In this document: positions 52,701 through 60,759 of the stretch, in pieces
How positions within the stretch are numbered: the first letter of the stretch is position 1
Layout of the letters: each line of letters begins with the position of its first letter
Origin: Nectonema munidae
Lineage: Eukaryota; Nematomorpha; Nectonematoida; Nectonematidae
Direction of reading: 5' to 3'
Length of the DNA stretch: 64,000 nt
NCBI GenBank assembly: GCA_030549495.1
Contig: JAUIRK010001043.1
Location: 917,040 to 981,039 of the forward strand
Program-made: the position numbers and the translations under genes
Notes under the pieces: model-generated
Database searches by the model: none
Told to the model about the DNA's origin: nothing
The model's input: the letters and a program-made list of their open reading frames with translations, nothing else

Positions 52701-55190
52701 TACGCAATAACTTTTGATACAAGGAATATAAAAATAGTCAAAATTAATTCACCAAGTGTTCAAAATAATTCGCTGGTTTTAAGCGTAATTTGATTGGTCA
52801 AATCTTTATTTATAAATTTTTATCCAATCATATGCAAGAAATTGTGTAGTTTCCTTTGACATAAAAGCACATACCTTTTTAAATATATAATATATAGATG
52901 AATAAAGTTGGGATGATCGGAAACAAAATCTTGGTTTTATTGAATAACTCTAGAATCGTTGGCCAGAGCAAACTACACTAACATTAAAAAAATTTGAAAT
53001 CTTCAGAGGCAGAAAATAAGGATATAAAATTTCAGAATTTTTAAAATATAAATTTCTGTAATGTTTTAATTCTATAAAAATAATTCCAAAATATTGATAT
53101 CATAACATTATATATTTATACAGATTTTAGGAAAAATTCAAAATATGCTTTAAAATGCACCAAACTAATATTAGTAGCTCTTCTTTCAAATATCATTTTC
53201 AAAACTATCTTCCCTTTGGCTCTATGATTTTTAATCAATGTATGTATACTATATTACAATTTTATTAAAAGGTAATAAAGGTTATAATTCTATATTTTAC
53301 TAAAATAGATTACTAAATATATGTGATTTATGTTGATCTCTTGCATACATTTCGCTTTATTTTTGCCATATGTGTTTTACGATTTTTCATTCTTAAACCT
53401 GGGATCGGCAAACTTTCTTACCCATCGACCCCTTCAAAAACCATTTGTCTTCACATCAACCCCCATCCCACAAAGAAATGTTTAATAAAAACATTAATCA
53501 ATGTACAACAATTAAGGGAAAAAATACAAACCAAAAATGTTTCATATATCCTATAGTATACAATGTCCTAAGCTTATGTTTTAAAAGAAAAGGGAGATTT
53601 ATGACTACTATAAAGCACAATTTGGAAAGTTTGTCAATCTTATCGACCCCTAAAGATCTGTTATCGACCACTTTGCCGACCCCTGCTTTTTAAACATACT
53701 TCGTCAATGTTCACTTTATATCGTTTATTTATCAAATCCTTGCTTATCTTGTTCACACAGCGTAATTGACATTTTCCAATAAAAACAACTATTTCAAGCG
53801 CTTCTTTCCCTAAAGGCGGTTTTCGTAATTTTCTTTATTTGGCATGTTATTGGAAAGAGTATTCTTTCTCCTTGAACTTCACAATCCTGATTAACGATTT
53901 CCAGCTATTTACTATCTTCGTATGGGATTGTTGGAATCATGAAAAATTATCATCAGCATAATCATCTTTCACATTAAAAATTATTAAATTTATATATTAA
54001 GCATGCATAATTTATTATATTAACTATAAATGCAATATAGTGCAATTCACATATGAGGATTCACGATTCTTCTGTTATTCACTCGTATATAAACGCTATT
54101 TTCCGTCGTAGAGGTATAGACATTTTAATTTCGTTCTCATTTAAAAAAATATTTTATATTATTATTATCATTATTTATGGTACTTTCCTGTTATCGCCCC
54201 ACCACCCATCGCTCTTCTACCACGATAAATATTCTTGTATTGTTTTAACCTAACCTACATTAAACTTACTATATATCATTAATCAAAACCTTTTTCATAG
54301 AAAAAAAAGCCCATAAATGGAAAATTTAAATCACAGCCGCAATTTTGTGGATCCCAAAATCAGAGTCCATACTCAACATATTGAGCGTGTGTGGCGTTCT
54401 GTAAAGGTAAGAAACAAGAGGCAATGTGGAACTAATCGAGAGATGCTATCTGGATATTTAGCTGAGTTTCTTTGGCGTCATTCATCCTCGATTATATATG
54501 GTGGTAATATGTTTGATGCGATTCTTTTTGATATGGTTGAATTTTATCTACCTACAGATTAAAAGAGTATTCACTTGTTTTTTTTAATACATTTGTGTAC
54601 TTTAATACATGTTTTATAACATTTTGGGGTGGTGGGGCGATAACAGGAAAGTACCTTATTTATTATTTCATGAATTTTTTTTCTTTCAAAAGATAATTTA
54701 TAAAAAAGATGTCTTGGTATTTAAAAAATGCTTACTTTGTCTCAACTCAAATTTCGTTGATTCAAACTCGTCGATACCGTGTTAAGGAGATGAAGAATGA
54801 AGAAAAATAATAACGAAGATTTAATAATCAAGTAGTAGAAGTATTCTTAGTTAACATTTTCAGGCTGCACCAGTTCCCTCTTTATGATCATCTTGCAAAC
54901 AGGACTTATTATCGATGTCCTAAGACGTATTCTATTCATTGAGCATGGATGTTGTTTCACGTGTAATTAAAATCCTTAATCTTTTCCTCTCACCTACTTC
55001 TTCTGTGCAGTGATTGCTTTTGAAAAAAAGAAAAATTACCTCCACCATTTTCGTAGGTTTTAAACGGAAAGCGCCAAATGTTTCCAAAGCCAACGCAATA
55101 ACCCAAAAGAGAAAGTATGAACTCAGTTTTGCGCCCCCATTCTCCTCGGTGTAGTTCTTCTTCTTTTTTCTTTCTTTCTTTGGGGATTGT
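37547..55190 (-). CDS. SLC6-family sodium-coupled neurotransmitter/amino acid transporter (multi-exon gene span)
   Basis: SLC6 proteins carry amino acids, amines or osmolytes across the plasma membrane using sodium and usually chloride. Nine exons join in consistent phases to about 645 residues. They hold TM1 [16 protein letters not shown]2-3 [20 protein letters not shown] and ELSLGQY, the extracellular disulphide pair in [10 protein letters not shown] with NNS and NSS glycosylation sites, and TM6 [22 protein letters not shown]8 has GLDSQFV and TM10-12 follow in order. All match family signatures. TM10-12 phrases ([20 protein letters not shown]) look most like glycine/proline-type carriers, but the substrate cannot be set from this. 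The first exon with the start codon was not identified: an in-frame stop precedes exon 1 given here, so an upstream exon ending in phase 0 must exist. The introns hold a SINE, several MITEs and LINE debris. It converges with the kinase gene. Confidence 0.93.
38323..38525. mobile_element. Decayed TTAA-type MITE
   Basis: CTTAATCGGTTACGGACC at the left, with TCGACTATTTTCGACTTTAC and CGTCTACGTTTGC inside, resembles the element at 40766-40912, which carries GTCGACTATAGTCGATTTTA and CCTGCGTTTATA. The right border is unclear. Confidence 0.4.
39485..39673 (-). CDS. SLC6 exon: TM10 end to TM11-12 loop
   Basis: Acceptor CATTTTTTAAG; donor ATCTG|GTGAGG. It reads [40 protein letters not shown] and [23 protein letters not shown]6 carriers have 'DIExMxG....WWKxCW.xxTPxxL....' followed by 'YxYPxWxxxxGW'. 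The T left by the previous exon completes a leucine. Confidence 0.92.
40766..40912. mobile_element. TTAA-flanked MITE
   Basis: TTAAACGTTTACGAACGG at the left is mirrored by CGTCCTTAACGGTGTTTAA at the right. A palindromic GTCGACTATAGTCGAT lies inside. Upstream, ACCCTTTAGCACAAGG with TGTCTGCTTTGA (40696-40740) looks like half of another copy. Confidence 0.6.
41682..41931 (-). CDS. SLC6 exon: TM8 end to TM10
   Basis: Acceptor ATACTATTTGTTAG; donor TTCAAGT|GTAAGC. It reads [60 protein letters not shown] and [20 protein letters not shown]. With SQ from the previous exon, SQFV completes the TM8 motif. GVYIFNLF and YVYGxxxF are family marks of TM9-TM10. Confidence 0.95.
42077..42553 (-). CDS. Unassigned 158-codon open frame in an SLC6 intron
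   Basis: An unusually long open frame for DNA this AT-rich starts [20 protein letters not shown] and ends [25 protein letters not shown]. It is basic and rich in I, L, S and K, with no domain I recognise. The opposite strand at 42064-42200 is GC-richer and has phrases such as GATGAAGCTTCAATAGCCGA, which I associate loosely with retroelement 3' regions. It may be transposon debris and not a gene. Confidence 0.25.
   Translation of the reverse strand: MLKSISCRIIIISLKDVTTCNLSLYIHHNNYFVFPYYHITLLKALNLIIVNINNICFPVIKLVKVSKRSHLIGVSVLTKFCESLKVSYKSKDIRNLISIRQSCKLRSLKSNILQAFLQRKNRVLSIYCVKDRFRLLKLHQFHFCVQTMRFELAASGGS
42725..43021 (+). CDS. Unassigned 98-codon open frame in an SLC6 intron
   Basis: The frame starts [20 protein letters not shown] and includes [20 protein letters not shown] and [17 protein letters not shown]. 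It directly follows a TTAACCCAAAATGGGTTAA palindrome at 42680-42698. No family is recognised. Its amphipathic, mixed composition looks more protein-like than most chance frames here, but it may still be chance or transposon-derived. Confidence 0.25.
   Translation: MEYLKNKNMLKLSSILELLKNESNFCLPTHVLSSKNLCLTYCHKESSVERQLKDYFLNNWNKFTIEDNLDFQKRFSNLTQKLSKLKDLLLDSWLRHII
43105..43342 (-). CDS. SLC6 exon: TM7 and TM8
   Basis: Acceptor TTTTTTGTTTTCAG; donor AGTCAG|GTACGA. It gives [60 protein letters not shown] and [22 protein letters not shown]6 proteins have 'N..TS..AGF.IF..LGFMA', '[11 protein letters not shown]....P.S.LWA.LFF.ML..LGLDSQF' here. The intron before it is the 65-bp GC-AG intron. Confidence 0.96.
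43408..43630 (-). CDS. SLC6 exon: TM5 to TM6 (substrate and ion site)
   Basis: Acceptor CTAAAAATTTTTAG; the donor is GAG|GCAAGG, a GC donor. It reads [60 protein letters not shown] and [15 protein letters not shown]. 'FPY', 'R..TLPGA..GI.YY..PDW..L....VW.DA..QIF+S' and 'SYN+FNNNC' are strong SLC6 signatures. The G from the previous exon completes the first alanine. Confidence 0.96.
45530..45775 (-). mobile_element. LINE fragment (RTE/craft-like C-terminus)
   Basis: On the - strand [20 protein letters not shown] and [10 protein letters not shown] lead to CERPNLT and a charged K/E-rich tail. This is the 'RLRWxGHVxRxxxxRLxKxV...GKRGRGRPxxTW' end of RTE-like elements, here truncated and with frame changes. 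Confidence 0.75.
46654..46987 (-). CDS. SLC6 exon: long extracellular loop 2 to TM4
   Basis: Acceptor GTTCCAGATATCAG; donor TTTTCAG|GTAAAG. It reads [20 protein letters not shown], then a hydrophilic loop, then [40 protein letters not shown] and [16 protein letters not shown]. 'SPAEEFW...VL..SDGI...G...WELALCLLLAW...Y.CIWKGVKSTGKVVYF' is the family pattern. The loop is long, with an extra cysteine-rich start. Confidence 0.95.
47651..48200. mobile_element. Element with inverted arrays of a 15-bp repeat at both ends
   Basis: The right array (48116-48200) repeats ATGAAATGTCGTGTG-like units. The left array (47651-47722) repeats the complement (CACACGACATTTCAT-like). About 400 bp of AT-rich sequence without genes separates them. 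The layout suggests a non-autonomous transposon whose inverted ends are minisatellites. It lies in an SLC6 intron. Confidence 0.65.
48531..48719 (-). CDS. SLC6 exon: TM3 and disulphide loop
   Basis: Acceptor TTTCTTATTTTTAG; donor GACTGC|GTAACG. It reads [40 protein letters not shown] and an acceptor loop with [10 protein letters not shown]. 'YYNVI.AW.LYYLF.SF...LPW..C...WNT..C' is diagnostic of SLC6; the two cysteines form the extracellular disulphide. Confidence 0.97.
49672..49805. mobile_element. TTAA-type MITE, diverged
   Basis: TTAATCCTTGAGGAGTTTTT with GTCACCAGTGTCGCAAGAAA, a GCAGACGA at 49758-49765 and TTCAGATCCTCAAAG at the right match the family at 32851-32981. Confidence 0.65.
49855..50040 (+). 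mobile_element. LINE 3' end remnant
   Basis: GCGCCTCATCTCATAAAAAC, CCGAGGATTGTC and a TTATTATTATGA tail resemble the 3' end of the RTE-like fragment at 21600-21665. The upstream bases have scattered RTE-like codons but no firm frame. Confidence 0.4.
51165..51265 (-). mobile_element. tRNA-like SINE, copy 3
   Basis: On the - strand GGTAAGTTTGGC, TTTCGATACCGCAAGG, the B-box-like GGGTTTGATCC and GCTTCGACACAAG follow in the same order as copies at 3560 and 31915. It is more diverged. Confidence 0.6.
51414..51583 (-). CDS. SLC6 exon: TM2 and start of TM3
   Basis: Acceptor TTTATTGCAATAG; donor TTTCTC|GTAACC. With the G left by the previous exon it gives [40 protein letters not shown] and [17 protein letters not shown]. 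The family pattern is 'GGAFLIPY...L...GLPLFFLE..LGQ+.S.G.I..W..SP.F.GIGYA'. Confidence 0.97.
51936..52073. mobile_element. TTAA-flanked MITE, near-identical to 10587-10723
   Basis: Terminal TTAACCCATTTACGACC and GGTCTTAAATGGGTTAA. Compared with 10587-10723 I see one substitution (AATGACTT for AATTACTT) and one extra T. It contains three TCGTCTGC motifs, the first at 51988-51995. Confidence 0.88.
53398..53690. mobile_element. Non-autonomous hAT-like element
   Basis: Left CTGGGATCGGCAAACTTTC and, in complement at the right, CAGGGGTCGGCAAAGTGGTC form imperfect inverted repeats of the common hAT type. No clean 8-bp duplication was found. Confidence 0.65.
54171..54663 (+). mobile_element. Merlin-derived element with transposase C-terminus and 8-bp target duplication
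   Basis: The element is 54179-54655 (477 bp), with GGTACTTTCCTGTTATCGCC at the left and its complement at the right. Octamers TTATTTAT flank it at 54171-54178 and 54656-54663. The frame 54317-54562 reads [40 protein letters not shown] and [15 protein letters not shown]. This is the end of a DDE transposase of the IS1595/ISXO2 (Merlin) type ('NHS..FVDP..GVHTQ.IE..W...K'), truncated at its start. Confidence 0.94.
55040..55190 (-). CDS. SLC6 first recognised exon: TM1
   Basis: Acceptor ATTCCACGCGTTTTAG and donor GGTGGAG|GTAATT. It reads [40 protein letters not shown] and [16 protein letters not shown], 'GYxVGxGNxWRFPY' and 'NGGGAF' are the strongest SLC6 signatures; the TM1 stretch binds sodium and substrate. 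The in-frame TAG just before 55190 is part of the acceptor, so translation starts in an exon further upstream that I could not identify with confidence. Confidence 0.95.
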
Positions 55191-55832
55191 CTAAAACGCG
55201 TGGAATGTTAAGAGAACATTAAATGGTACTAAGTCAAAGTGTGTGGTAGCAAAATGTCTTTGAACAGAATGAAATAACTCTTACCTACACAAGTATACTA
55301 CTTATTACTATAGATTCTAAGTCAAAATCCATTTGTTTATTTTTTTTGAGCATTCATGAAATTGATAACTTCAAATTCGAGATTGATTTTTGAGCGTACT
55401 TCAAGAGTGAGTGTACGACCAAAAATTCATTAAATGAAAAACAATTGACAGAAATTACTTTAAAATTTATTCTTAACAAGGCAATGAGAAGATCTCTTAG
55501 TGAATTAATTATTATTAGTAACTTATTTTGACAGTTTTTCTTGTAATTTAGTTTTTTTTAATAGAAAAAACATATTTTATACAAAGATTATGTATCAGTC
55601 ATATTATAAAGAGAATATGTTACTTTTGCAAATTACTCATTTATTTTGTACTTAAATATGCATATAACACAGAAATTCATTTATGAATTATCCTCTAAAA
55701 CCTCAAGAGGGTGAACTGAGGAGATAACCCCTCATATTTTAAGAAAATATCTACCAAAACCATAAAAGTAGGAACACTTGAAACAAAACCTCATAACGTT
55801 TAATCACTATAATCCAATTTGTACTATGATTT

Positions 55833-56178
55833 ATCTTTTTGGGTCTTTTCGTTTAGACGTCCACATCAAGTAATCACCATTTCGTCTGCCTTTTATAGTT
55901 ATTTATTTTTAGAATTTTTTATTTAATGCTAACTGTTTACGAACTGGCTGCGAAAGTGAGCACTGAAGATATCCATTAAAGTTATTACTTTTTTATTAAT
56001 AAATAAAGTTATTAATTTTTTATTTTTTTTAATTTCCGCTTCCTTTTATAAACAACAAAATGTGGGTAAACGCAGAGAATTTTCCTTAGAATTTGGAAAC
56101 CGCAGGACATAACTATAAAAGGCAGACGAAATGGTGATTACTTGTTGTGGGCGTCTAAACGAAAAGACCCATCTTTTT
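55833..56178. mobile_element. Palindromic GGGTC MITE, copy 2, with 8-bp target duplication
   Basis: The element is 55841-56170 (330 bp). Octamers ATCTTTTT flank it on both sides (55833-55840 and 56171-56178). Arms of about 65 bp start GGGTCTTTTCGTTTAGACG and include TCGTCTGCC and its complement GGCAGACGA. The interior differs from the 155-bp copy at 3839-3993, so one is a deletion form or has extra sequence. Confidence 0.92.
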
Positions 56179-56179
56179 T

Positions 56180-57550
56180 TATAAATTGAAATATTAAAAG
56201 GCAGATAAATTTATTTACTTTTAATAACAAAATTTTCTTTGAGTTTGATTTTGATGCAAATAAATGGGGAGACATTTGTGTAAAAATTATGTTTTTTTCC
56301 ATTAGAATTAATAAATTTCTAATGATATACACTGAAGTTCATACATGAATTATAACGATTCATGAGAAAGGAGAAAGCCATTAAATATTTGAGACACGCT
56401 TAAGAATGAGACAGGCGCGTATCTAAAACCTCTTTGAAGGGGTAGAGATAAAATTAAAAAAATATATTTTGTACTTTATTTGAATGTCAAAAGTTTTATA
56501 TTTTGAAGTAAGCCAAGTTTATTCATCCTTCCGGAAGACTTATCAATTTTGAGGAAGCAGGATCAAATGTGAAAGGGCGGTGAATTTAGCTGATACCAAT
56601 CTGAAGACCATACTTCACAAAAAGCAGGATTCTTATACGAGTGCCATCCTGCATCACTAGTTTGATGTTGATTATAGTTAGCAAATCATAATGATAAAAA
56701 ATGAATATTCTGTATATGCATAATATATGTAATGTCAAACCGGGAGATTCATTATTACAAATTAGCAAATATTTCAGGGAAGCATAACGTGCAGCTTGAA
56801 GTGAACTAAACTGGTATGATTTGAGTGACCTTGAATTGGTAATGTGATCGTTGGTTTCCGCGGGCTGCACGTAATGCATTCCTTCTTCATCTTTCATCAA
56901 CGTCTGCATTTACCTACATCATTTCAAAGGCACGAATTCTACGACCACTGGGAATTTCCATGTCTTCGCCAACCAATGAACATTACGACAAAGCCCACAA
57001 CCCTATATACTCCTTAGAAGCGAAGAGCGAATGTCACATTTCCGTGAAGAAACAATTCACACTATTCTGAAAGACAATAATCATATCTCCTCACTCAAAT
57101 TTATTGGTTGATTCATTTAGCTATATCTCTTGTAGTGATTTTCTAGCGTCAACTTTGCCTCCAAGTTAAGCGAACTTTTCTTGATATTCTTCGAATCATC
57201 GATTTTACTGGATGGCATGGAATAGATCTTGCTGATTCCCATTTTGCCAATTTTCAATTTCCTGTATCTAGTTGTCGGAATTATAATTCTCCTATTCGCA
57301 ATTTGACGACATATGAAAGTTATTTCAGCTTGTATATATAGATGAACGTTGCTGTTCAAATAGAAAGAGGTAATTTCACAACTATAGAAGTTAACTAAAA
57401 GTGGTAAAGCTAAGTTTTACCATTTTGATAGTAATATTACTATCAATATAGTATGTAAATTCTTTTAAAATAAATATTTACATTATTTTTCTATTATGTC
57501 AGCAGTACCAATATTTGGATAATATATTAATGATATAGAGAACTTAAAAA
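56180..57550. other. No assignable gene; some coding-like patches
   Basis: On the - strand 56790-56909 reads MQTLMKDEEGMHYVQPAETN and continues open, and 57117-57359 reads MGISKIYSMPSSKIDDSKNI near its middle. Both are GC-richer than their surroundings and lie upstream of the first SLC6 exon, so one could hold the missing SLC6 start. Splice donors in the needed phase are poor (GTGCAG after MHY is the only one), so I do not assign them. Confidence 0.3.
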
Positions 57551-57553
57551 TCT

Positions 57554-57785
57554 TTAAAATAAAATTCAAAAAGTAATATAATTTATTGGGCACAGCATTA
57601 AAAACGGTGAATTTTCGCCCACTAAACGTTATACCGCACAGTCTTCTTCTTCGCTAATCCTTCCAGTTTTAAACTTCTACCCTACTCATTAGTATAGTGC
57701 TTTGATAAAGCCGAGTGTCGGCGAAAATTCACCCTTTTAAATCCCGTGCCCAATAAATTATATTACTTTTTGAATTTTATTTTAA
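57554..57785. mobile_element. Palindromic MITE with TTAA borders
   Basis: Between TTAA at 57554-57557 and 57782-57785, both ends read AATAAAATTCAAAAAGTAAT and go on ATAATTTATTGGGCAC, followed in each arm by a GTGAATTTTCGCC phrase. The arms are about 60 bp. TTAA duplication fits piggyBac- or Kolobok-type mobilisation. Its ends differ from the CCC-type MITEs elsewhere in the window. Confidence 0.85.
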
Positions 57786-59603
57786 TTTTCCTTTAATTCA
57801 TGGGTCAAATTCAGCATCAGATTTACATCTTCTACAAAAATCTTTAGTTTATAAGATGATTTTTCAATAAGATGTTTTACCTCATTGAAAATTAACCTAT
57901 ACTACTAAAAATAGTATTTTACCATGATCCTATAGTATTTTAATTAGCGCATAACTATATCAGTATATTTTTATAAATATTGTTAAAATTGTTCAGTTTA
58001 TAATTAAATTTTAGCACATTACCACTCATTTGTCTTATTTTTTTGCAACTATGTATTTAAAATTCTCTACACTTTGACATGTTTAGGAAAGGACACCGTA
58101 AAATGTATAAAATAATTTTAGTATCACACAAACTAACTTTTTTACGGCCGGATTTTCCAAAAAAAAATGATTGCCTGTATAAGTATTCTTTCTCAATCAT
58201 AAAGGATATATGAATATGTCAAATTTGACATTTTTTATGGAGTTTACTTTCAAATTTTAAAATCAAATCTTTAATTTCTTTACATTAAAAAAATGATTAA
58301 GTTATTCATTGTTTAGTGGCAGGAAATTAAGTCGATCAAATTGCATATAAATACGGTGATTAACAGTAATTGATTTTATAAGTACAGGGACTCGCATTCG
58401 ACGCAAATGTATACAGTGTGAACTTATTTAGCTTTGAGTTAGCATAAGTTATAACCCAAACAAACAATTGGAAATCTATTTCTTGAACAAACTACAAATG
58501 AGGGGATGTTTAAAAACACAAGATATAAATATATTCACATTACATATCTTTATCCTATGCATAACATATATATACTTACAAAACCGGAATAGATAAAGCT
58601 AGGAAATCTAAATTTCAATCTCATATTGAAAACTGAATGCTTGAACAACACAATAAAATTTGATGTTAAAATGATGTTTGTTAAAATATTTTATAAAAAT
58701 GTAGAAAAAAAGTTCTTCTTCTTTAAAAGGATTCTAACGTGAGCATTTTTTTTTAATTTATTTATTGGATACATAATTTTACATCTTTTTGTAAAAGGCA
58801 TTCACAATGTTATACAATTTATGTAGTACGAATACAAGTATATTAAAAATAGCAATAGTTTATTAATGTAGCACTAACTGGAATCTTCTAGATAAAACGT
58901 ATTCTATGCAACATTATCTTTAGGTCAATCTCTTAAGGTTATAATGAAGTTGCGTAGAGCGTAGTTTCTAACCGTGTCTCTATGCAAAGAAAATTTGTTA
59001 CAAACATTTCAAGGATTCAAAACAGGAGTATATCAACTAGAACGAAAATATCATTTTGTATCAGACATTGTAATAATGAACCACATTTCCCTTTAAGAAG
59101 TATGAATAAAGCATGATTGATGCCCAAATTTTATTGTATTTTGAAAGTTTCCTCTTCAATAAATATTTAAAGAAATATGGTGTGCATTAAAAACAGAGAA
59201 ATCGCATCTTCTAAGAGTAAAATTACAAAAACTAAAAATTTAACATATTTGGAAAATTAAATATTTAGTAGCATGGCTTTCCAAAAAGTAGCAAATTTTG
59301 GAAAACTTACTCTATCTAGAAGGATTCTGGCCGAGACATAGTTTAAAAGTATGCAATAGTTATTTTTTGTAATAAATTACTCAATTTGTTTTTCAAATAT
59401 TTTTAAAATGGATGACAAGGTTAAGAAATATGTAGTTAGTCAAATGTTAGGCCAAGGATTTTACACTACATTATAAAATATAATCCATGGGAATCATTAC
59501 CCAAAAATGAAATTTCTTCTCCAAATTTAATCCTTTCACTAAAAATGAACAAATTTGAAACGAATAATTCCCAATTTGTCAACACAATTTCAGATGTTCG
59601 TTC

Positions 59604-59880
59604 TTATACATTAATAAAAAAAAAGGTTTCTAACTTGTATCTTAGGTACTTCAACGGTAGACATGATAAAAGGAATAGCGATGTGTCAAAGTAATGAGCA
59701 TTAACGCCAATTACGATCGTATATATACACATCACACAATAAGATAGGAATTCTTGCGACGAAAAGCTGTCATTGTTTCCACGTGACTGAAATTCTTTAA
59801 GGTTAGCAACGCCCAAGTTAAAAGAGTTACGCTACACTGAGGATTTCGCTGCAAGCTAACGAGAACGTAGAGGGGAATTG
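59604..59880 (-). CDS. Possible unassigned exon(s), hydrophobic
   Basis: On the - strand two overlapping open frames are seen. One reads RISIPLYVLVSLQRNPQCSV and TLLTWALLTLKNF; the other reads MGVANLKEFQSRGNNDSFSS and FLSYCVMCIYTIVIGVNAHY. GC content is raised and both have membrane-like stretches, so a coding exon of a transmembrane protein is possible. I do not recognise the family. It may belong to a gene upstream of the SLC6 gene. Confidence 0.3.
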
Positions 59881-60685
59881 AGATTCGAGTTAAGATAATG
59901 CATTCATTTGCATTTAAATAGAATTCTTTGATTCATGCAAACATTGCGTATATTCACATTACATATGCGTTGTTGTGCAGGTAAATTTTTGGAAAAGCGT
60001 TAGAATATTCTTTCGCGTCGAATTGTTCAAATTACTCGATTTCTATCTTTTGCAAATATGTGAAATTATTTCGGGTCTCGTCAAATTGGCCCCACTATAA
60101 CAAAACGGCCCCATTTATAAAGTCAAAAGGGCCACAAGTTTTGGAGCAACAAAATAAAAATAGAAAATTAAATATTAAAAGTAAGTAAATACATTTTTAT
60201 ATTTTGTATATAAAAATACATATGTTGAAACACAAAGCTTTTATATACCCATTCTCTCTCATATTTTAGGTTACTTTATAACAAACTTCAATTAAAATAT
60301 TGATTTACAATAAATTCTTTTACAAAAATATAATTTTGAATTAAAAAAATGTTCATGCCAAATTGTTTACATGTTCATTTTGGTTAATTAGTCTCTCCGT
60401 TTTGCTGGAAATGAACTATGTGATCAGAAAGGGGAAGTTTTTTTGCAAATATTTTGAATGAAAATGCATCCTATAACTGCAATTGGTAACTTATGGAAAA
60501 TTATTTACAAAGAAAATTTTTGTTGAAATAAGGACTACATCTAAATTACATTTTCAATATTTTATTTCCATTTCAATTGGAGTAAATGCAGTGCATATTC
60601 AGAAAAAGTAATACTTAGAAGGAGCAAGGTTTTTTAATGATAAGTACAGATATAATACCACTATAATTAAAAGATATAATACCTG

Positions 60686-60759
60686 TTAACGACCAGAAAA
60701 CTTAGACGTTTTATTTTTGTAAAGTTGACATGTGTAGACTGTGGTCGATAACGGGTTAA
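60686..60759. mobile_element. Very short TTAA-type MITE
   Basis: TTAACGACCAG at the left and TGGTCGATAACGGGTTAA at the right bound 74 bp. It resembles the 10587-type ends (CGACC) and is probably a deleted copy. Confidence 0.45.
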
